The notes beneath the pieces were generated by a model. That model was not told the origin of the DNA, made no database searches, and saw nothing but the letters and a program-made list of their open reading frames with translations. The translations under genes and the position numbers were made by a program. A stretch of 64,000 nucleotides of DNA, taken from contig NZ_PGGW01000019.1 in assembly GCF_002794255.1 (NCBI RefSeq), forward strand, positions 126,501 to 190,500, written 5' to 3'. Each line of letters starts with the position of its first letter. The stretch's first letter is position 1. Origin of the DNA: Streptomyces carminius. Lineage in GTDB: Bacteria > Actinomycetota > Actinomycetes > Streptomycetales > Streptomycetaceae. This document shows, one piece after another, positions 48,630 through 57,084 of the stretch.

Positions 48630-50005
48630 TGCCGCCTGCCTTCCGCCGGGCCGGTCGCGTCCGCTCCGCCGATCCCCGCCTCCGCCATCGAAAGCTCACG
48701 CTTGCGGCGGCGGGAGGGCCACACGCCCTGCGGCCGGTAGATCATCATGATGACGAGCAGGGCGCCCAGGTACATGTAGCGGTCCTTGGGATCCACCCAG
48801 TCCCGCAGTGCCTCCGGCAGCCACACCAGGAACGCGGCGCCGAACAGCACGCCCGGGATCGAGCCCATGCCGCCGAAGATGACATACGCCAGCACCAGGA
48901 TCGACAGCAGGATCGCGAAGTTCTCCGGGTTGAAGTAGCCCGCCTTGCTCGCGTACGCCACACCCGCCACACCGGAGGTCGACGCGCCGATGGCGAACGC
49001 CATCAGCTTGTACCGCACCGTGTTCACGCCCGTCGCCGCCGCGGCCACCTCGTCCTCGCGGACCGCGGTCCAGGCCCTGCCCACCTTGGAGTGCTCCAGC
49101 CGCAGGAACAGGAAGATGGCCAGCACCGTGAACCCGATCAGCAGCCAGTAGTACGGCATCGGGTCCAGCTTCCACTCGTAGGAGAAGAAACCCAGGTCGA
49201 CGCTGAACCGCTCGACCTTGACACCGCGCGCGCCCTCCGTGACGCCCTCGGCGTTCTTCGCCAGCAGATAGACGATCTCGTGGAAACCGAGCGTCACGAT
49301 CGCCAGGTAGTCACCGCGCAGCCGCAGCGTCGGCGCGCCCAGGATCACCCCCGCCACCAGACAGGTCACCACCGCGATCGGCAGCACCAGGAAGTTGTTC
49401 AGCGCCACCGGCGGCTGGACCGGCAGCGAGCCCGTCCAGTACGCCGCGCTGTACGCGCCGATGGCGAAGAACGCGATGAAGCCCAGGTCCAGCAGCCCCG
49501 CCCAGCCGATCACCACGTTCAGGCCGATCGCCAGCAGCACGAAGATGGCGATCTGGTCCACCAGCACCTGCTGCCAGTACCGCTCCACCCCCAGCGGCCC
49601 GAACACCACCAGCGCCAGCAGCGCCGTCAGCACCCCCGCACGCACCCGGCGGTCCGTCTCCCAGCGGCGCCGCGCCTCGCCGAGCGGGCCCGACGCCGTC
49701 CGCCTGGTCCACCGCACCGCGCCGCTCGTCTGCTCGGCGAGGAACTCGCGCGCCGCCCACACGGCCACCGCGACCGCCACCCAGATCCACAGCGCGGGCC
49801 CGGTGAAGTCCTCGCGCAGCGCGAAGAACAGGTCCCGGGTGGTGCCCTCCTCACCGGTCACCAGGGTGAGGGTCACCGCGACCGCCAGCAGCGCGCCCAG
49901 CCGCCGCCAGCGCGGCTCCTGGTACCAGCGCGTCCGCCGCAGCCGGGCGGCCGCCGACGGCGCGGACTCCGGGGGCCGCGCCGAGGTCGAGGTCTTCATG
50001 CTCAT
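48626..50005 (-). CDS. livM: branched-chain amino-acid ABC transporter permease LivM
   Basis: The 459-residue protein has about ten membrane helices and the LivM signatures GLNVVIGWAGLLDLGFIAFFAIGAY and LRLRGDYLAIVTLGFHEIV-type loop. Its first 110 residues hold two extra hydrophobic helices and a charged loop not found in E. coli LivM, a feature also of other actinobacterial members I recall. It forms the channel with LivH. Its ATG overlaps the livH stop by ATGA. Confidence 0.95.
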   Translation of the reverse strand: MSMKTSTSARPPESAPSAAARLRRTRWYQEPRWRRLGALLAVAVTLTLVTGEEGTTRDLFFALREDFTGPALWIWVAVAVAVWAAREFLAEQTSGAVRWTRRTASGPLGEARRRWETDRRVRAGVLTALLALVVFGPLGVERYWQQVLVDQIAIFVLLAIGLNVVIGWAGLLDLGFIAFFAIGAYSAAYWTGSLPVQPPVALNNFLVLPIAVVTCLVAGVILGAPTLRLRGDYLAIVTLGFHEIVYLLAKNAEGVTEGARGVKVERFSVDLGFFSYEWKLDPMPYYWLLIGFTVLAIFLFLRLEHSKVGRAWTAVREDEVAAAATGVNTVRYKLMAFAIGASTSGVAGVAYASKAGYFNPENFAILLSILVLAYVIFGGMGSIPGVLFGAAFLVWLPEALRDWVDPKDRYMYLGALLVIMMIYRPQGVWPSRRRKRELSMAEAGIGGADATGPAEGRRQ

Positions 50006-50925
50006 GCCGTCCTCCCCAGACGCTCACCGAGAATGCCGGTCGGACGGACCATCAGCACCAGCACCAGCACCACGAAGGCCCCGACATAACGCCAGTCGTC
50101 GCCCCACAGACCCACCGTCATGGTCTCCACCACGCCCAGCAGCAGACCGCCGAGCATCGCGCCGCGCACATTGCCGATACCGCCCAGCACCGCCGCGGCG
50201 AAGGCCGTGATACCCGGCAGGAAGCCCATCGTGTACCAGACCTGGCTGTTCGCGCCGAACAGGAAGCCGGCCGCGCCGCCCAGCAGACCGCCGAGCACGA
50301 ACGTCCGGGACACCACCTTGTCGATGTCCACACCCATCAGCGACGCGACCTCCGGGTCCTGCGCCACCGCGCGGATGCCCGAACCCATCTTCGTGCGGTT
50401 CACCACGTAGTCCAGACCGAGCATCATCGCCACCGCCGACCCCAGGATCAGCAGCTGTGTGATGGTCAGCTCCGCGCCGAAGACCGACACCACCCGCCTG
50501 TTCTCGTACATCGACGGCATCGGCAGCGGATTGCGGCCGAACAGCTTGCCCGCCAGGTTGTACAGGAAGAACGAGGCACCGATCGCGGTGATCAGGAACA
50601 CCAGCCGGGGCGCGTGGTGTCTGCGCAGCGGCCGGTAGGCCACTCTCTCCAGCCCGAACGCGACCGCGCCGCCCAGCGCGGCCCCCGCCAGCATGCCGAC
50701 CGCGACATAGCCGACGGAGCCCAGCCCGGTGGGAGTCGTCTCCGGTATCAGGGCGGTCAGGGCCAGCAGGCCCCCGTAACCACCGAACATGAAGACCTCG
50801 CTGTGCGCGAAGTTCAGAAGCTGCAGCACGCCGTAGACCAGCGTGTAACCGATGGCGATGACGGCGTAGAGACTGCCGAGCACCACCCCTAGGACGAGAA
50901 AGTCCCAGAACTCACTGAGGGACAT
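50002..50925 (-). CDS. livH: branched-chain amino-acid ABC transporter permease LivH
   Basis: The 307-residue protein has about eight membrane helices and LivH signatures: IAIGYTLVYGVLQLLNFAHSEVFMFGGYGG at the start and GGLLGGAAGFLFG further on. It partners LivM in the membrane. It lies 222 bp after livK, which leaves room for a processing or attenuation site between the abundant binding protein and the transporter genes. Confidence 0.95.
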   Translation of the reverse strand: MSLSEFWDFLVLGVVLGSLYAVIAIGYTLVYGVLQLLNFAHSEVFMFGGYGGLLALTALIPETTPTGLGSVGYVAVGMLAGAALGGAVAFGLERVAYRPLRRHHAPRLVFLITAIGASFFLYNLAGKLFGRNPLPMPSMYENRRVVSVFGAELTITQLLILGSAVAMMLGLDYVVNRTKMGSGIRAVAQDPEVASLMGVDIDKVVSRTFVLGGLLGGAAGFLFGANSQVWYTMGFLPGITAFAAAVLGGIGNVRGAMLGGLLLGVVETMTVGLWGDDWRYVGAFVVLVLVLMVRPTGILGERLGRTA

Positions 50926-51147
50926 CGAACTGTCTTCCTTGTGGGAATGTGCCGCCGTGCCGTGCGTTCGGCACCGGACAGGCGGCGTCGGGAGGAAGGC
51001 GGCGGACGCGGCGCCCGGACCCCGGGGACCAGGGCAGGGGCAGCAGGAGGGGGAGGAACGCCCGCCGGGGTGTCACACCGGGCGGCGCGGCGGGACCGGT
51101 CCCCCGGACCCCGCCGCGCCGCCCGGACACAAGCGCCGGCCGGGACC

Positions 51148-52308
51148 TCAGCCCGCCAGCTCGTCGATGTTGCCCTGGTACTCGATGGCGTCACCCTTGA
51201 CCTGGTACATGTAGATGGTCTGGTTGGTGAACTCGCCCTTGTCGTCGAAGGAGAACTCCTTCGTCAGTCCCTTGTACTTCACCCCGCGCAGGGCCTCCAT
51301 CAGCGCCTCGCGCTCGACGCCGCCCTCCGCGTGGAGCTTCTCGATCTCCTCGACGATCATGTTGGCGACGTCGTACGACTCGGCCGAGTACGTGCCCGGA
51401 GCCTGCTTGAACTCCTTCTCGTAGTCCGCGGCGAACTTCTTCGTCGCGTCCTCCTTGGTGGCGTCCGTGCACGGGCAGGTCAGGTACCAGCCGTCCGAGG
51501 CATCGCCGGCCAGCTCGATGAACTGCGCGTCGTTGGTGCCGTCGCCCGACATCGCGACCCCGTCGAAACCCGCCTCCTTGAGCTTCGTCGCGAACGGACC
51601 CGCGTCCTGGTAGTAACCCGCGTAGACCAGGGCGTCCGGGCTGTTCTTGAGAACGTTCTTCGCCGCGGCGCTGTAGTCCGGGGTCTTCTGCGGGACGCTC
51701 TGGCGCACCACGCTGACACCGGCGGCCTTCAGGTCCTTCTCGGCGACGTCCGCCAGCCCGATGCCGTAGTCGGTCTTGTCGTCGACCACCACGACCTTCT
51801 TGGCGCCGACCTTGCCGGCCAGGAACTTCGCCATGCCGGCGCCCTGGGCGCTGTCGTTCGGCACCGCCCGCAGGAACGTCTCGTAGCCCTTGGTCGTCAG
51901 GTCCGGGCGCGTCGCCGACGACGACACCGCCGCCAGCCCGACCGCCCCGTACACCTCGGCGGCGGTGTCCGCCGGGCCGGAGAACGCCGGACCGATCACC
52001 GCGACCACGTCGGTGTCGTCGATCGCCTTCTGCGCGGCGGTCGTCGCCTTGTCCGGCAGGCCCTGGTCGTCCACCGGCAGGTACTCGATCTCGAAGTCCA
52101 GCTCGTCCGAGGCGTTCGCCTGGTCGATGGCGAGCTTGATGCCGTTCTCCATGTTCTGGCCGAGCTGGACGTTGTCGCCGGAGAGCGGGCCCTGGAAAGC
52201 GATCTTGTAGACGTCGCCGCCGCTGCCGCTGTCCCCTCCGCATCCCGTGAGCGCAAGCGCGCCGACGGCCATCGGAATGGCCAGCTTGACGATGGTCTTG
52301 TTGAGCAC
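51148..52308 (-). CDS. livK: branched-chain amino-acid ABC transporter substrate-binding lipoprotein LivK
   Basis: The 386-residue protein is a periplasmic-binding-fold lipoprotein with lipobox LTGC (Cys23) and the Leu/Ile/Val-binding family segments FQGPLSGDNVQLGQNMENGI, VAVIGPAFSGPADTAAEVYG and YDVANMIVEEIEKL. A CPC pair (about residue 280) is unusual and might form a disulfide. GTG 52308 has AGGGGG six bases upstream. It captures branched-chain amino acids outside the membrane for LivHMGF. Confidence 0.95.
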   Translation of the reverse strand: MLNKTIVKLAIPMAVGALALTGCGGDSGSGGDVYKIAFQGPLSGDNVQLGQNMENGIKLAIDQANASDELDFEIEYLPVDDQGLPDKATTAAQKAIDDTDVVAVIGPAFSGPADTAAEVYGAVGLAAVSSSATRPDLTTKGYETFLRAVPNDSAQGAGMAKFLAGKVGAKKVVVVDDKTDYGIGLADVAEKDLKAAGVSVVRQSVPQKTPDYSAAAKNVLKNSPDALVYAGYYQDAGPFATKLKEAGFDGVAMSGDGTNDAQFIELAGDASDGWYLTCPCTDATKEDATKKFAADYEKEFKQAPGTYSAESYDVANMIVEEIEKLHAEGGVEREALMEALRGVKYKGLTKEFSFDDKGEFTNQTIYMYQVKGDAIEYQGNIDELAG

Positions 52309-52827
52309 GTGGTACCCCCTGAGCCAGCTCAGATCACGACGACCGCCGAACCCTCCGGCGTCGCAGTCCGCACATACATGCGGCGTGGCCCGGAATCTAT
52401 TGCCCGAGAAGCTGACCAGATAGGGCAGAGCGACAGATGTGATCTCCCTGTGACCTCTGCCATGCGCCGGAAACAGAACAGTCCTTACCGAAGAGCGGAC
52501 GGAAACGGGGAGTCCGGCAGAAGCCGGACCCGCCCGCACCCCCGGCGCCCGGCACCTCCCCGCCACCGGCCCGCCGCGCTTGCCGCCGCACACGAACCGC
52601 ACACCGGCCCACCCGGTCCGCCCACCCCCGCACCCACAGCTCACCACCGGCACGGCACCGTCGCACCGCCCCGGCCGCGCCTTTGCGCTCCGCCAAGGCA
52701 ACGCCCCGCGGGCCGGGCATCCGGCACCTCCGCCCCGCGGCCCGCCCCCTGCCGGACGGGCACCGCACGGAGCACCCGGCACACCGCGCGACGGAACACC
52801 GCGGCGCGTCCGGAAAACACCGGAAAT

Positions 52828-52845
52828 CCGGGGAGTCCTCCCCGG
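52828..52845 (-). terminator. hairpin downstream of the ANTAR regulator
   Basis: Perfect 8-bp arms (52828-52835 with 52838-52845) separated by 2 bases, 48 bp past the response-regulator stop. It is flanked by several CCGGAAA motifs. Confidence 0.5.
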
Positions 52846-52853
52846 AAAACGCC

Positions 52854-52880
52854 GGGAGAACCCAGGAGAACCCGGGAGAA
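52854..52880. repeat. three 10-bp tandem repeats of RGGAGAACCC
   Basis: GGGAGAACCC, AGGAGAACCC and GGGAGAAC- lie head to tail just beyond the response-regulator stop codon. Confidence 0.75.
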
Positions 52881-52892
52881 CAGCGCCCGCCG

Positions 52893-53594
52893 CTACTGCC
52901 CGCTCTTCTCCCGCTTCTTCTCCTCCGCGTCCTCGATGACGGCCTCCGCCACCTGCCGCATGGACATCCGGCGGTCCATCGAGGTCTTCTGGATCCACCG
53001 GAAGGCGGCCGGCTCGGACAGCCCGTACTGCGTCTGCAGCAGCCCCTTGGCCCGGTCCACCAGCTTCCGCGTCTCCAGCCGCTGCGAGAGGTCCGCGACC
53101 TCCTCCGCCAGCACCCGCAGCTCGTTGAACCGCGACACCGCCATCTCGATCGCCGGCACGACGTCGCTCTTGCTGAACGGCTTCACCAGATACGCCATCG
53201 CCCCGGCGTCCCGGGCCCGCTCCACCAGCTCGCGCTGCGAGAAGGCGGTCAGCATCAGCACCGGGGCGATGGACTCCCCGGCGATCTGCTCGGCGGCCGA
53301 GATGCCGTCGAGCACGGGCATCTTCACGTCCAGGATCACCAGGTCCGGCCGGTGCTCCCGGGCCAGTTCCACGGCCGTCTGACCGTCCCCGGCCTCCCCT
53401 ACGACGCTGTAGCCCTCCTCCTCCAGCATCTCCTTGAGATCCAGACGGATCAGCGCCTCGTCCTCGGCGATGACGACACGTGTCGTCTGCGGCGGCACAT
53501 GCGCCCGCTCGACGGCGTCACCGCCGTCGGCGGGGGCGGGGGTGGTGACGGGCTCGGGGGTGGTGACGGGCTCGGGGGTGTCCGCGGTGCTCAC
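52893..53594 (-). CDS. ANTAR-domain response regulator (PdtaR-like)
   Basis: The 233-residue protein has a receiver domain (about 38-155) with acidic pocket EDE (44-46), phosphoacceptor Asp89 in VILDVKMP and Lys138 in LVKPF. A C-terminal ANTAR domain (about 165-225: AKGLLQTQYGLSEPAAFRWIQKTSM) follows. ANTAR proteins bind paired RNA hairpins and act as antiterminators; in mycobacteria PdtaR is activated by PdtaS. No sensor kinase is adjacent. The first 30 residues contain a repeated PEPVTT. GTG 53594 has GAGGAG four bases upstream. Confidence 0.92.
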   Translation of the reverse strand: MSTADTPEPVTTPEPVTTPAPADGGDAVERAHVPPQTTRVVIAEDEALIRLDLKEMLEEEGYSVVGEAGDGQTAVELAREHRPDLVILDVKMPVLDGISAAEQIAGESIAPVLMLTAFSQRELVERARDAGAMAYLVKPFSKSDVVPAIEMAVSRFNELRVLAEEVADLSQRLETRKLVDRAKGLLQTQYGLSEPAAFRWIQKTSMDRRMSMRQVAEAVIEDAEEKKREKSGQ

Positions 53595-53651
53595 TGGGCT
53601 CCTCGTGTTCCGGCCAGGTGGACCACATGAGCCTACCTAGCTCCTGTATGT

Positions 53652-53679
53652 TTGAGATACTGCGGTCATCCGCTAGCCT
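53652..53679 (+). promoter_or_regulatory. predicted promoter of the tRNA gene
   Basis: TTGAGA (53652-53657) and TAGCCT (53674-53679) are 16 bp apart. The expected start near 53686 gives a leader of about 8 bases before the mature tRNA, which is normal for tRNA genes. Confidence 0.65.
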
Positions 53680-53781
53680 TCATTTCGAAGGAAGCCCCGG
53701 TAGTCCAGCGGAAGAGACACGGTGCTCAAACCACCGACAGCGTGGGTTCGAATCCCACCCGGGGCACATTGCCTTCATTTC
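53676..53781 (+). repeat. 11-bp direct repeats flanking the tRNA gene
   Basis: GCCTTCATTTC occurs at 53676-53686 and again at 53771-53781, 95 bp apart, on either side of the tRNA. With a few mismatches the similarity continues about 7 bases further (AAG and AA shared). This could be the scar of a tandem tRNA duplication or an insertion footprint. Confidence 0.7.
53694..53766 (+). tRNA. tRNA with anticodon CAA (Leu by anticodon) but class I variable loop
   Basis: The 73-base sequence folds as a cloverleaf: acceptor stem GCCCCGG with CCGGGGC plus A73, a short D arm (GTC with GAC), anticodon stem CGGTG with CACCG around loop CTCAAAC (anticodon CAA at 53727-53729), and T arm GTGGG-TTCGAAT-CCCAC. 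No CCA is encoded. The variable loop is only ACAGC; genuine bacterial tRNA-Leu has a long variable arm. So the anticodon says Leu(TTG codons), while the body is class I. It is preceded by a plausible promoter. Confidence 0.85.
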
Positions 53782-53796
53782 CAAGAAATGCCTTGG

Positions 53797-53832
53797 TTGG
53801 GGATCTTCACTCTTTGAGGTGACCAGCCCCAA
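53797..53832 (+). terminator. possible hairpin downstream of the tRNA
   Basis: TTGGGG (53797-53802) pairs with CCCCAA (53827-53832), with an inner TCAC/GTGA pairing. It lies 31 bp after the tRNA and could end its transcript. Confidence 0.4.
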
Positions 53833-53874
53833 GATTCGCCACACAGCGACGGTCACGCTCTCAGAATCGCGAGC

Positions 53875-54658
53875 ATGTACGACCTCCGCACTCGCAGGCG
53901 TGCACTTGCACTCGTCGAGCAGGGCCGCAGTCTCAACTCCGTCAGCAAGCAGACCGGAATATCCCGTTTCGCCATTCGCTCCTGGCAGACCCGGCTTGAG
54001 CCCCTCCCCCGCGTTTCCCGTGAGGCCGACTGCTTCCGTTGTGCGCCCGAGCCGTCCCTGCCGCCGAACGGCCCTGCCTACGCGTATCTTGCTCGGCCTC
54101 TACCTCGGCGACGGCTGTGTCAGCTCACATCCGCGGCGCGGCGGCCACTATCTGCGGATCGCCTGCGCGAACACCTGGCCCGGGCTGATCACCGAGTGCG
54201 CGGAGGCGATCACGGCCGTCCTCCCGGACCGAAGTTCCTGCCGCGTGCAGGCCGAGGGGTGCGTCATGGTCATCTCCTACGGCCACCACTGGCTCTGCCT
54301 GTTCCCCCAGCACGGTCCGGGCCGGAAGCACGAGCGGCGCATCGCCCTCGCCCCCTGGCAGCGAAAGGTCGTCAACCGGCACTCCTGGGAACTGCTCCGG
54401 GGACTCGTCCACTCCGACGGCTGCCGGATCACCAACTGGACCACGCGCCTGGTGGCGGGCGAGCGGAAACGCTACGAATACCCGAGGTACTTCTTCACCA
54501 ACACCTCCGGGGACATCGTCCGGCTCTACTGCGAGACCCTGGACCGCGTCGGAGTGGAGTGGAAGGCGGTGCGCCGCCCCGCCGGGGCGTACAACGTCTC
54601 CGTCGCCCGGCGGGCGTCCGTGGCGCTGATGGACGAGCACATCGGGCCGAAGCACTGA
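53875..54658 (+). pseudogene. HTH plus LAGLIDADG-like protein gene, broken by a one-base frameshift
   Basis: The first part (ATG 53875) reads MYDLRTRRRALALVEQG with a helix-turn-helix (about residues 8-38: GRSLNSVSKQTGISRFAIRSW) and continues to AYAYL. At 54088-54090 the frame changes: one extra T in TATCTTGCTCGG. Removing it joins AYAYL directly to LGLYLGDGC, a LAGLIDADG motif, and the reading then continues in the other frame (IACANTWPGLI, GLVHSDGCRITNW, RYEYPRYFFTN, a second LAGLIDADG-like half) to TGA 54658. I recall an intact Streptomyces family of this layout. So this is a pseudogene, a programmed frameshift or a sequencing error. It resembles homing-endonuclease relatives and sits next to a tRNA. 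Confidence 0.8.
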
Positions 54659-54703
54659 GCCCGCCGCACAGCCGTGGTCGCCGGCGGGTGGCGGGCGGCG
54701 GCG

Positions 54704-54746
54704 GGGAGCCCGGTCACCGGTGGCGCGAGACGGTGACCGGGCTCCG
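54704..54746. terminator. bidirectional terminator between the HTH gene and pyk
   Basis: A perfect 14-bp stem (54705-54718 with 54732-54745), extendable by one G-C pair, encloses an 11-13-base loop. It serves two converging genes. Confidence 0.85.
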
Positions 54747-54789
54747 GTCCAGGAGGCCCTGCCCGGGCCGGGCGGGCGGTTCGGCGGGG

Positions 54790-56223
54790 TCAGCGGAGGG
54801 TGTGCGCCTCGCCGATGTGGTGGACGCGCACCATGTTGGAGGTGCCGGGTGTCCCGGGCGGCGAGCCCGCGGTGATGATCACCTTGTCCCCCTCCTGACA
54901 GCGGCCGATCCGCAGCAGCAGTTCGTCCACCTGCTCCACCATCTCGTCGGTGCTCTCGACCATGGGACCGAGGAAGGTCTCCACTCCCCAGGTGAGGTTG
55001 AGCTGGGCGCGGGTGGCCGGGTCGGGGGTGAAGGCGAGGACGGGGACCGGTGAGCGGTAGCGGGACAGCCGCCGTACGGTGTCGCCGGACTGGGTGAAGG
55101 CGACGAGGAACTTGGCGCCGAGGAAGTCGCCCAGCTCGGCCGCCGCGCGGGCCACCGCGCCGCCCTGGGTGCGGGGCTTGTGGCTCTGGCTCAGCGGGGG
55201 CAGGCCCTTGGCGAGCATGTCCTCCTCGGCGGCGGCGACGATCCGGCCCATGGTCTTGACCGTCTCGATCGGGTACTTGCCGACGCTGGTCTCGCCGGAG
55301 AGCATCACGGCGTCGGTGCCGTCCATGACGGCGTTGGCCACGTCGGACGCCTCGGCGCGGGTGGGACGGGAGGAGTCGATCATCGAGTCGAGCATCTGGG
55401 TGGCGACGATGACCGGTTTGGCGTTGCGCCGCGCGAGCTTGACGGCGCGCTTCTGCACCAGCGGGACGGTCTGCAGGGGCATTTCGACGCCGAGGTCGCC
55501 GCGGGCGACCATCAATCCGTCGAACGCGGCGACGATCTCGTCGAGGTTCTCCACCGCCTGGGGCTTCTCGATCTTGGCTATGACGGGGAGGTGCCGCCCC
55601 TCCTCCTTCATCACCCGGTGGACGTCGGCTACGTCGCGTCCGCTGCGGACGAAGGAGAGGGCTATGACGTCCACGCCCGTGCGCAGGGCCCAGCGCAGGT
55701 CCTCGATGTCCTTGTCGGACAGGGCGGGCACGGAGACGGCGACGCCGGGGAGGTTGAGGCCCTTGTGGTCGGAGACCATGCCGCCCTCGGTGACCAGGGT
55801 GCGGACGCGGGGGCCGTCCACGGCGGTGACCCGCAGCGCGACCCGGCCGTCGTCGACGAGGATGGCCTCCCCGGGCCCGATGTCCTCGGCCAGGCCCTCG
55901 TAGGTGGTGCCGCACTGCTCGCGGTCGCCCTCGACGTTCTCGGTGGTGATGGTGAACTCGTCGCCGCGTTCGAGGAGTACGGGGCCCTCGCGGAACCGGC
56001 CGAGCCGGATCTTCGGCCCCTGGAGATCGGCGAGGATGCCGACGCTGCGGCCGGTGGCCTCGGACGCCCTGCGCACCCGGCGGTAGCGCTCCTCGTGCTC
56101 GGTATGGCTGCCGTGGCTGAGGTTGAGCCGGGCCACGTCCATGCCGGCTTCCACGAGCGTCTTGATCTGCTCGTACGAGTCGGTGGCCGGTCCGAGTGTG
56201 CAGACGATTTTCGCGCGGCGCAT
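54790..56223 (-). CDS. pyk: pyruvate kinase
   Basis: The 477-residue enzyme has MRRAKIVCTLGPATDSYEQI at the start, NLSHGSHTEH, MVARGDLGVE, the active-site IAKIEKPQAVEN and MLSGETSVGKYP, all standard pyruvate kinase. It converts phosphoenolpyruvate and ADP to pyruvate and ATP. ATG 56223 is the natural start; the longer in-frame reading to 56280 lacks a ribosome-binding site. Streptomyces generally has two pyk genes; I recall this position as the pyk2 locus. TTGACG occurs in the upstream region but without a good -10. Confidence 0.96.
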   Translation of the reverse strand: MRRAKIVCTLGPATDSYEQIKTLVEAGMDVARLNLSHGSHTEHEERYRRVRRASEATGRSVGILADLQGPKIRLGRFREGPVLLERGDEFTITTENVEGDREQCGTTYEGLAEDIGPGEAILVDDGRVALRVTAVDGPRVRTLVTEGGMVSDHKGLNLPGVAVSVPALSDKDIEDLRWALRTGVDVIALSFVRSGRDVADVHRVMKEEGRHLPVIAKIEKPQAVENLDEIVAAFDGLMVARGDLGVEMPLQTVPLVQKRAVKLARRNAKPVIVATQMLDSMIDSSRPTRAEASDVANAVMDGTDAVMLSGETSVGKYPIETVKTMGRIVAAAEEDMLAKGLPPLSQSHKPRTQGGAVARAAAELGDFLGAKFLVAFTQSGDTVRRLSRYRSPVPVLAFTPDPATRAQLNLTWGVETFLGPMVESTDEMVEQVDELLLRIGRCQEGDKVIITAGSPPGTPGTSNMVRVHHIGEAHTLR

Positions 56224-56609
56224 AAGGCCGACCCTATGACTTACCTGCGGGTAACGAGTTATGGGATACCCACTGTTCAACAGCCGTTGTCCGCTGGAGC
56301 GTCAACAAATCGCAAAGTGGGCGGCAGGCCGCTCGAATGAGCGCTTCGCCTTGCCGGAGAAACATGCCGGAGGCGTATTCCGGGGGAACGACGAGACCGG
56401 CCCGGCACCCCGGAGGCACTCTCCCCGGCACTGACGGGCAGCAGACACAGTCGGGGCGCCCCACCGTATGCATATTTGCCCTTGTCCGGCTTGTTCGCGG
56501 TGTTAAGGAGAGGAGAGTCCGCGCCCTGGAACCGATGCGTGTATGCCGCCGCCGAACTGTTAACTTCGGGCTACTGCCGGTGACGGACTCCGGCGGCACG
56601 GGAGGGTTC
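56224..56609. other. 386-bp divergent region between pyk and the three-gene cassette
   Basis: Around 56465-56575 it becomes markedly AT-richer than the surroundings (GCATATTTGCC, GTTAAGGAGAGGAGAG, GTTAACTT), as expected of a promoter region for the cassette. A strong purine-rich AAGGAGAGGAG near 56506 is not followed at the right distance by a start codon. Confidence 0.5.
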
Positions 56610-57059
56610 ATGTCGTTCGACGAGGAGTGGGCCGCCCTCGTGGCCAAGGCCTCGGCCCAGGACAGCAACCGGATGCGGTTGAACAACGCCGACCCCGGCG
56701 GGGGCGGCGGGACATCGGATCTGACGGTCGTCCAGGACGAGTTGGGAGCGATCGGGCACGAGGCGTTCGAACTGTTCGGCCGGCTGCGGAAGGACGGTGA
56801 CACCGCACGCGAGTCCAGCGGTACCGCGGCCTCCGTGCTCCGGACGAACAACTTCACCCTGGGCGGGGAACTCGGCACCACTGTCGGTATGTGGGAGTCA
56901 CAGCTCAAGACGCTGCTGCAGTCCTGTGCGCACATCTCCAACCACCTCGACTACAGCGCGAACTCCTACACCAAGGAGGACAAAAGGATCGAGGCCCAGA
57001 TGAGGCACCGCAACGGCGCGGCCATGGCGGTGTCCGAGATCGAGAAATTCTACAAGTGA
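56610..57059 (+). CDS. small helical protein, first gene of an unknown three-gene cassette
   Basis: The 149-residue protein (ATG 56610, GGAGGG just upstream) starts MSFDEEWAALVAKASAQ, has a Gly-rich turn near 30-37, and is otherwise predicted helical: DELGAIGHEAFELFGRL, LGTTVGMWESQLKTLLQS, ISNHLDYSANSYTKED. The size, helix-turn-helix form and central W resemble WXG100/ESX partners loosely, but there is no clear WxG motif. I recall similar unnamed proteins in Streptomyces. It lies 25 bp before the large gene and is very probably co-transcribed. Function unknown; possible partner or chaperone of the 763-residue protein. Confidence 0.8.
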   Translation: MSFDEEWAALVAKASAQDSNRMRLNNADPGGGGGTSDLTVVQDELGAIGHEAFELFGRLRKDGDTARESSGTAASVLRTNNFTLGGELGTTVGMWESQLKTLLQSCAHISNHLDYSANSYTKEDKRIEAQMRHRNGAAMAVSEIEKFYK

Positions 57060-57084
57060 CGGGCGGAGGGCCAGGAGCAGCGCC

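Larger units (their letters stand above)
52309..52892. other. 584-bp region upstream of livK and downstream of the ANTAR regulator
   Basis: It holds the livK promoter region (a TAGATT -10-like box on the minus strand near 52395, no strong -35) and the transcription end of the response-regulator gene. The middle is Pro/Arg-rich in every frame and shows no gene. Repeats and a hairpin sit at 52828-52880. Confidence 0.5.

Noticed and set aside
53618-54658. 346-codon plus-strand ORF spanning the tRNA and the LAGLIDADG half as one protein
   Set aside because: Its first part reads through the tRNA gene; only the portion after the frameshift is homologous to the HTH/LAGLIDADG family.
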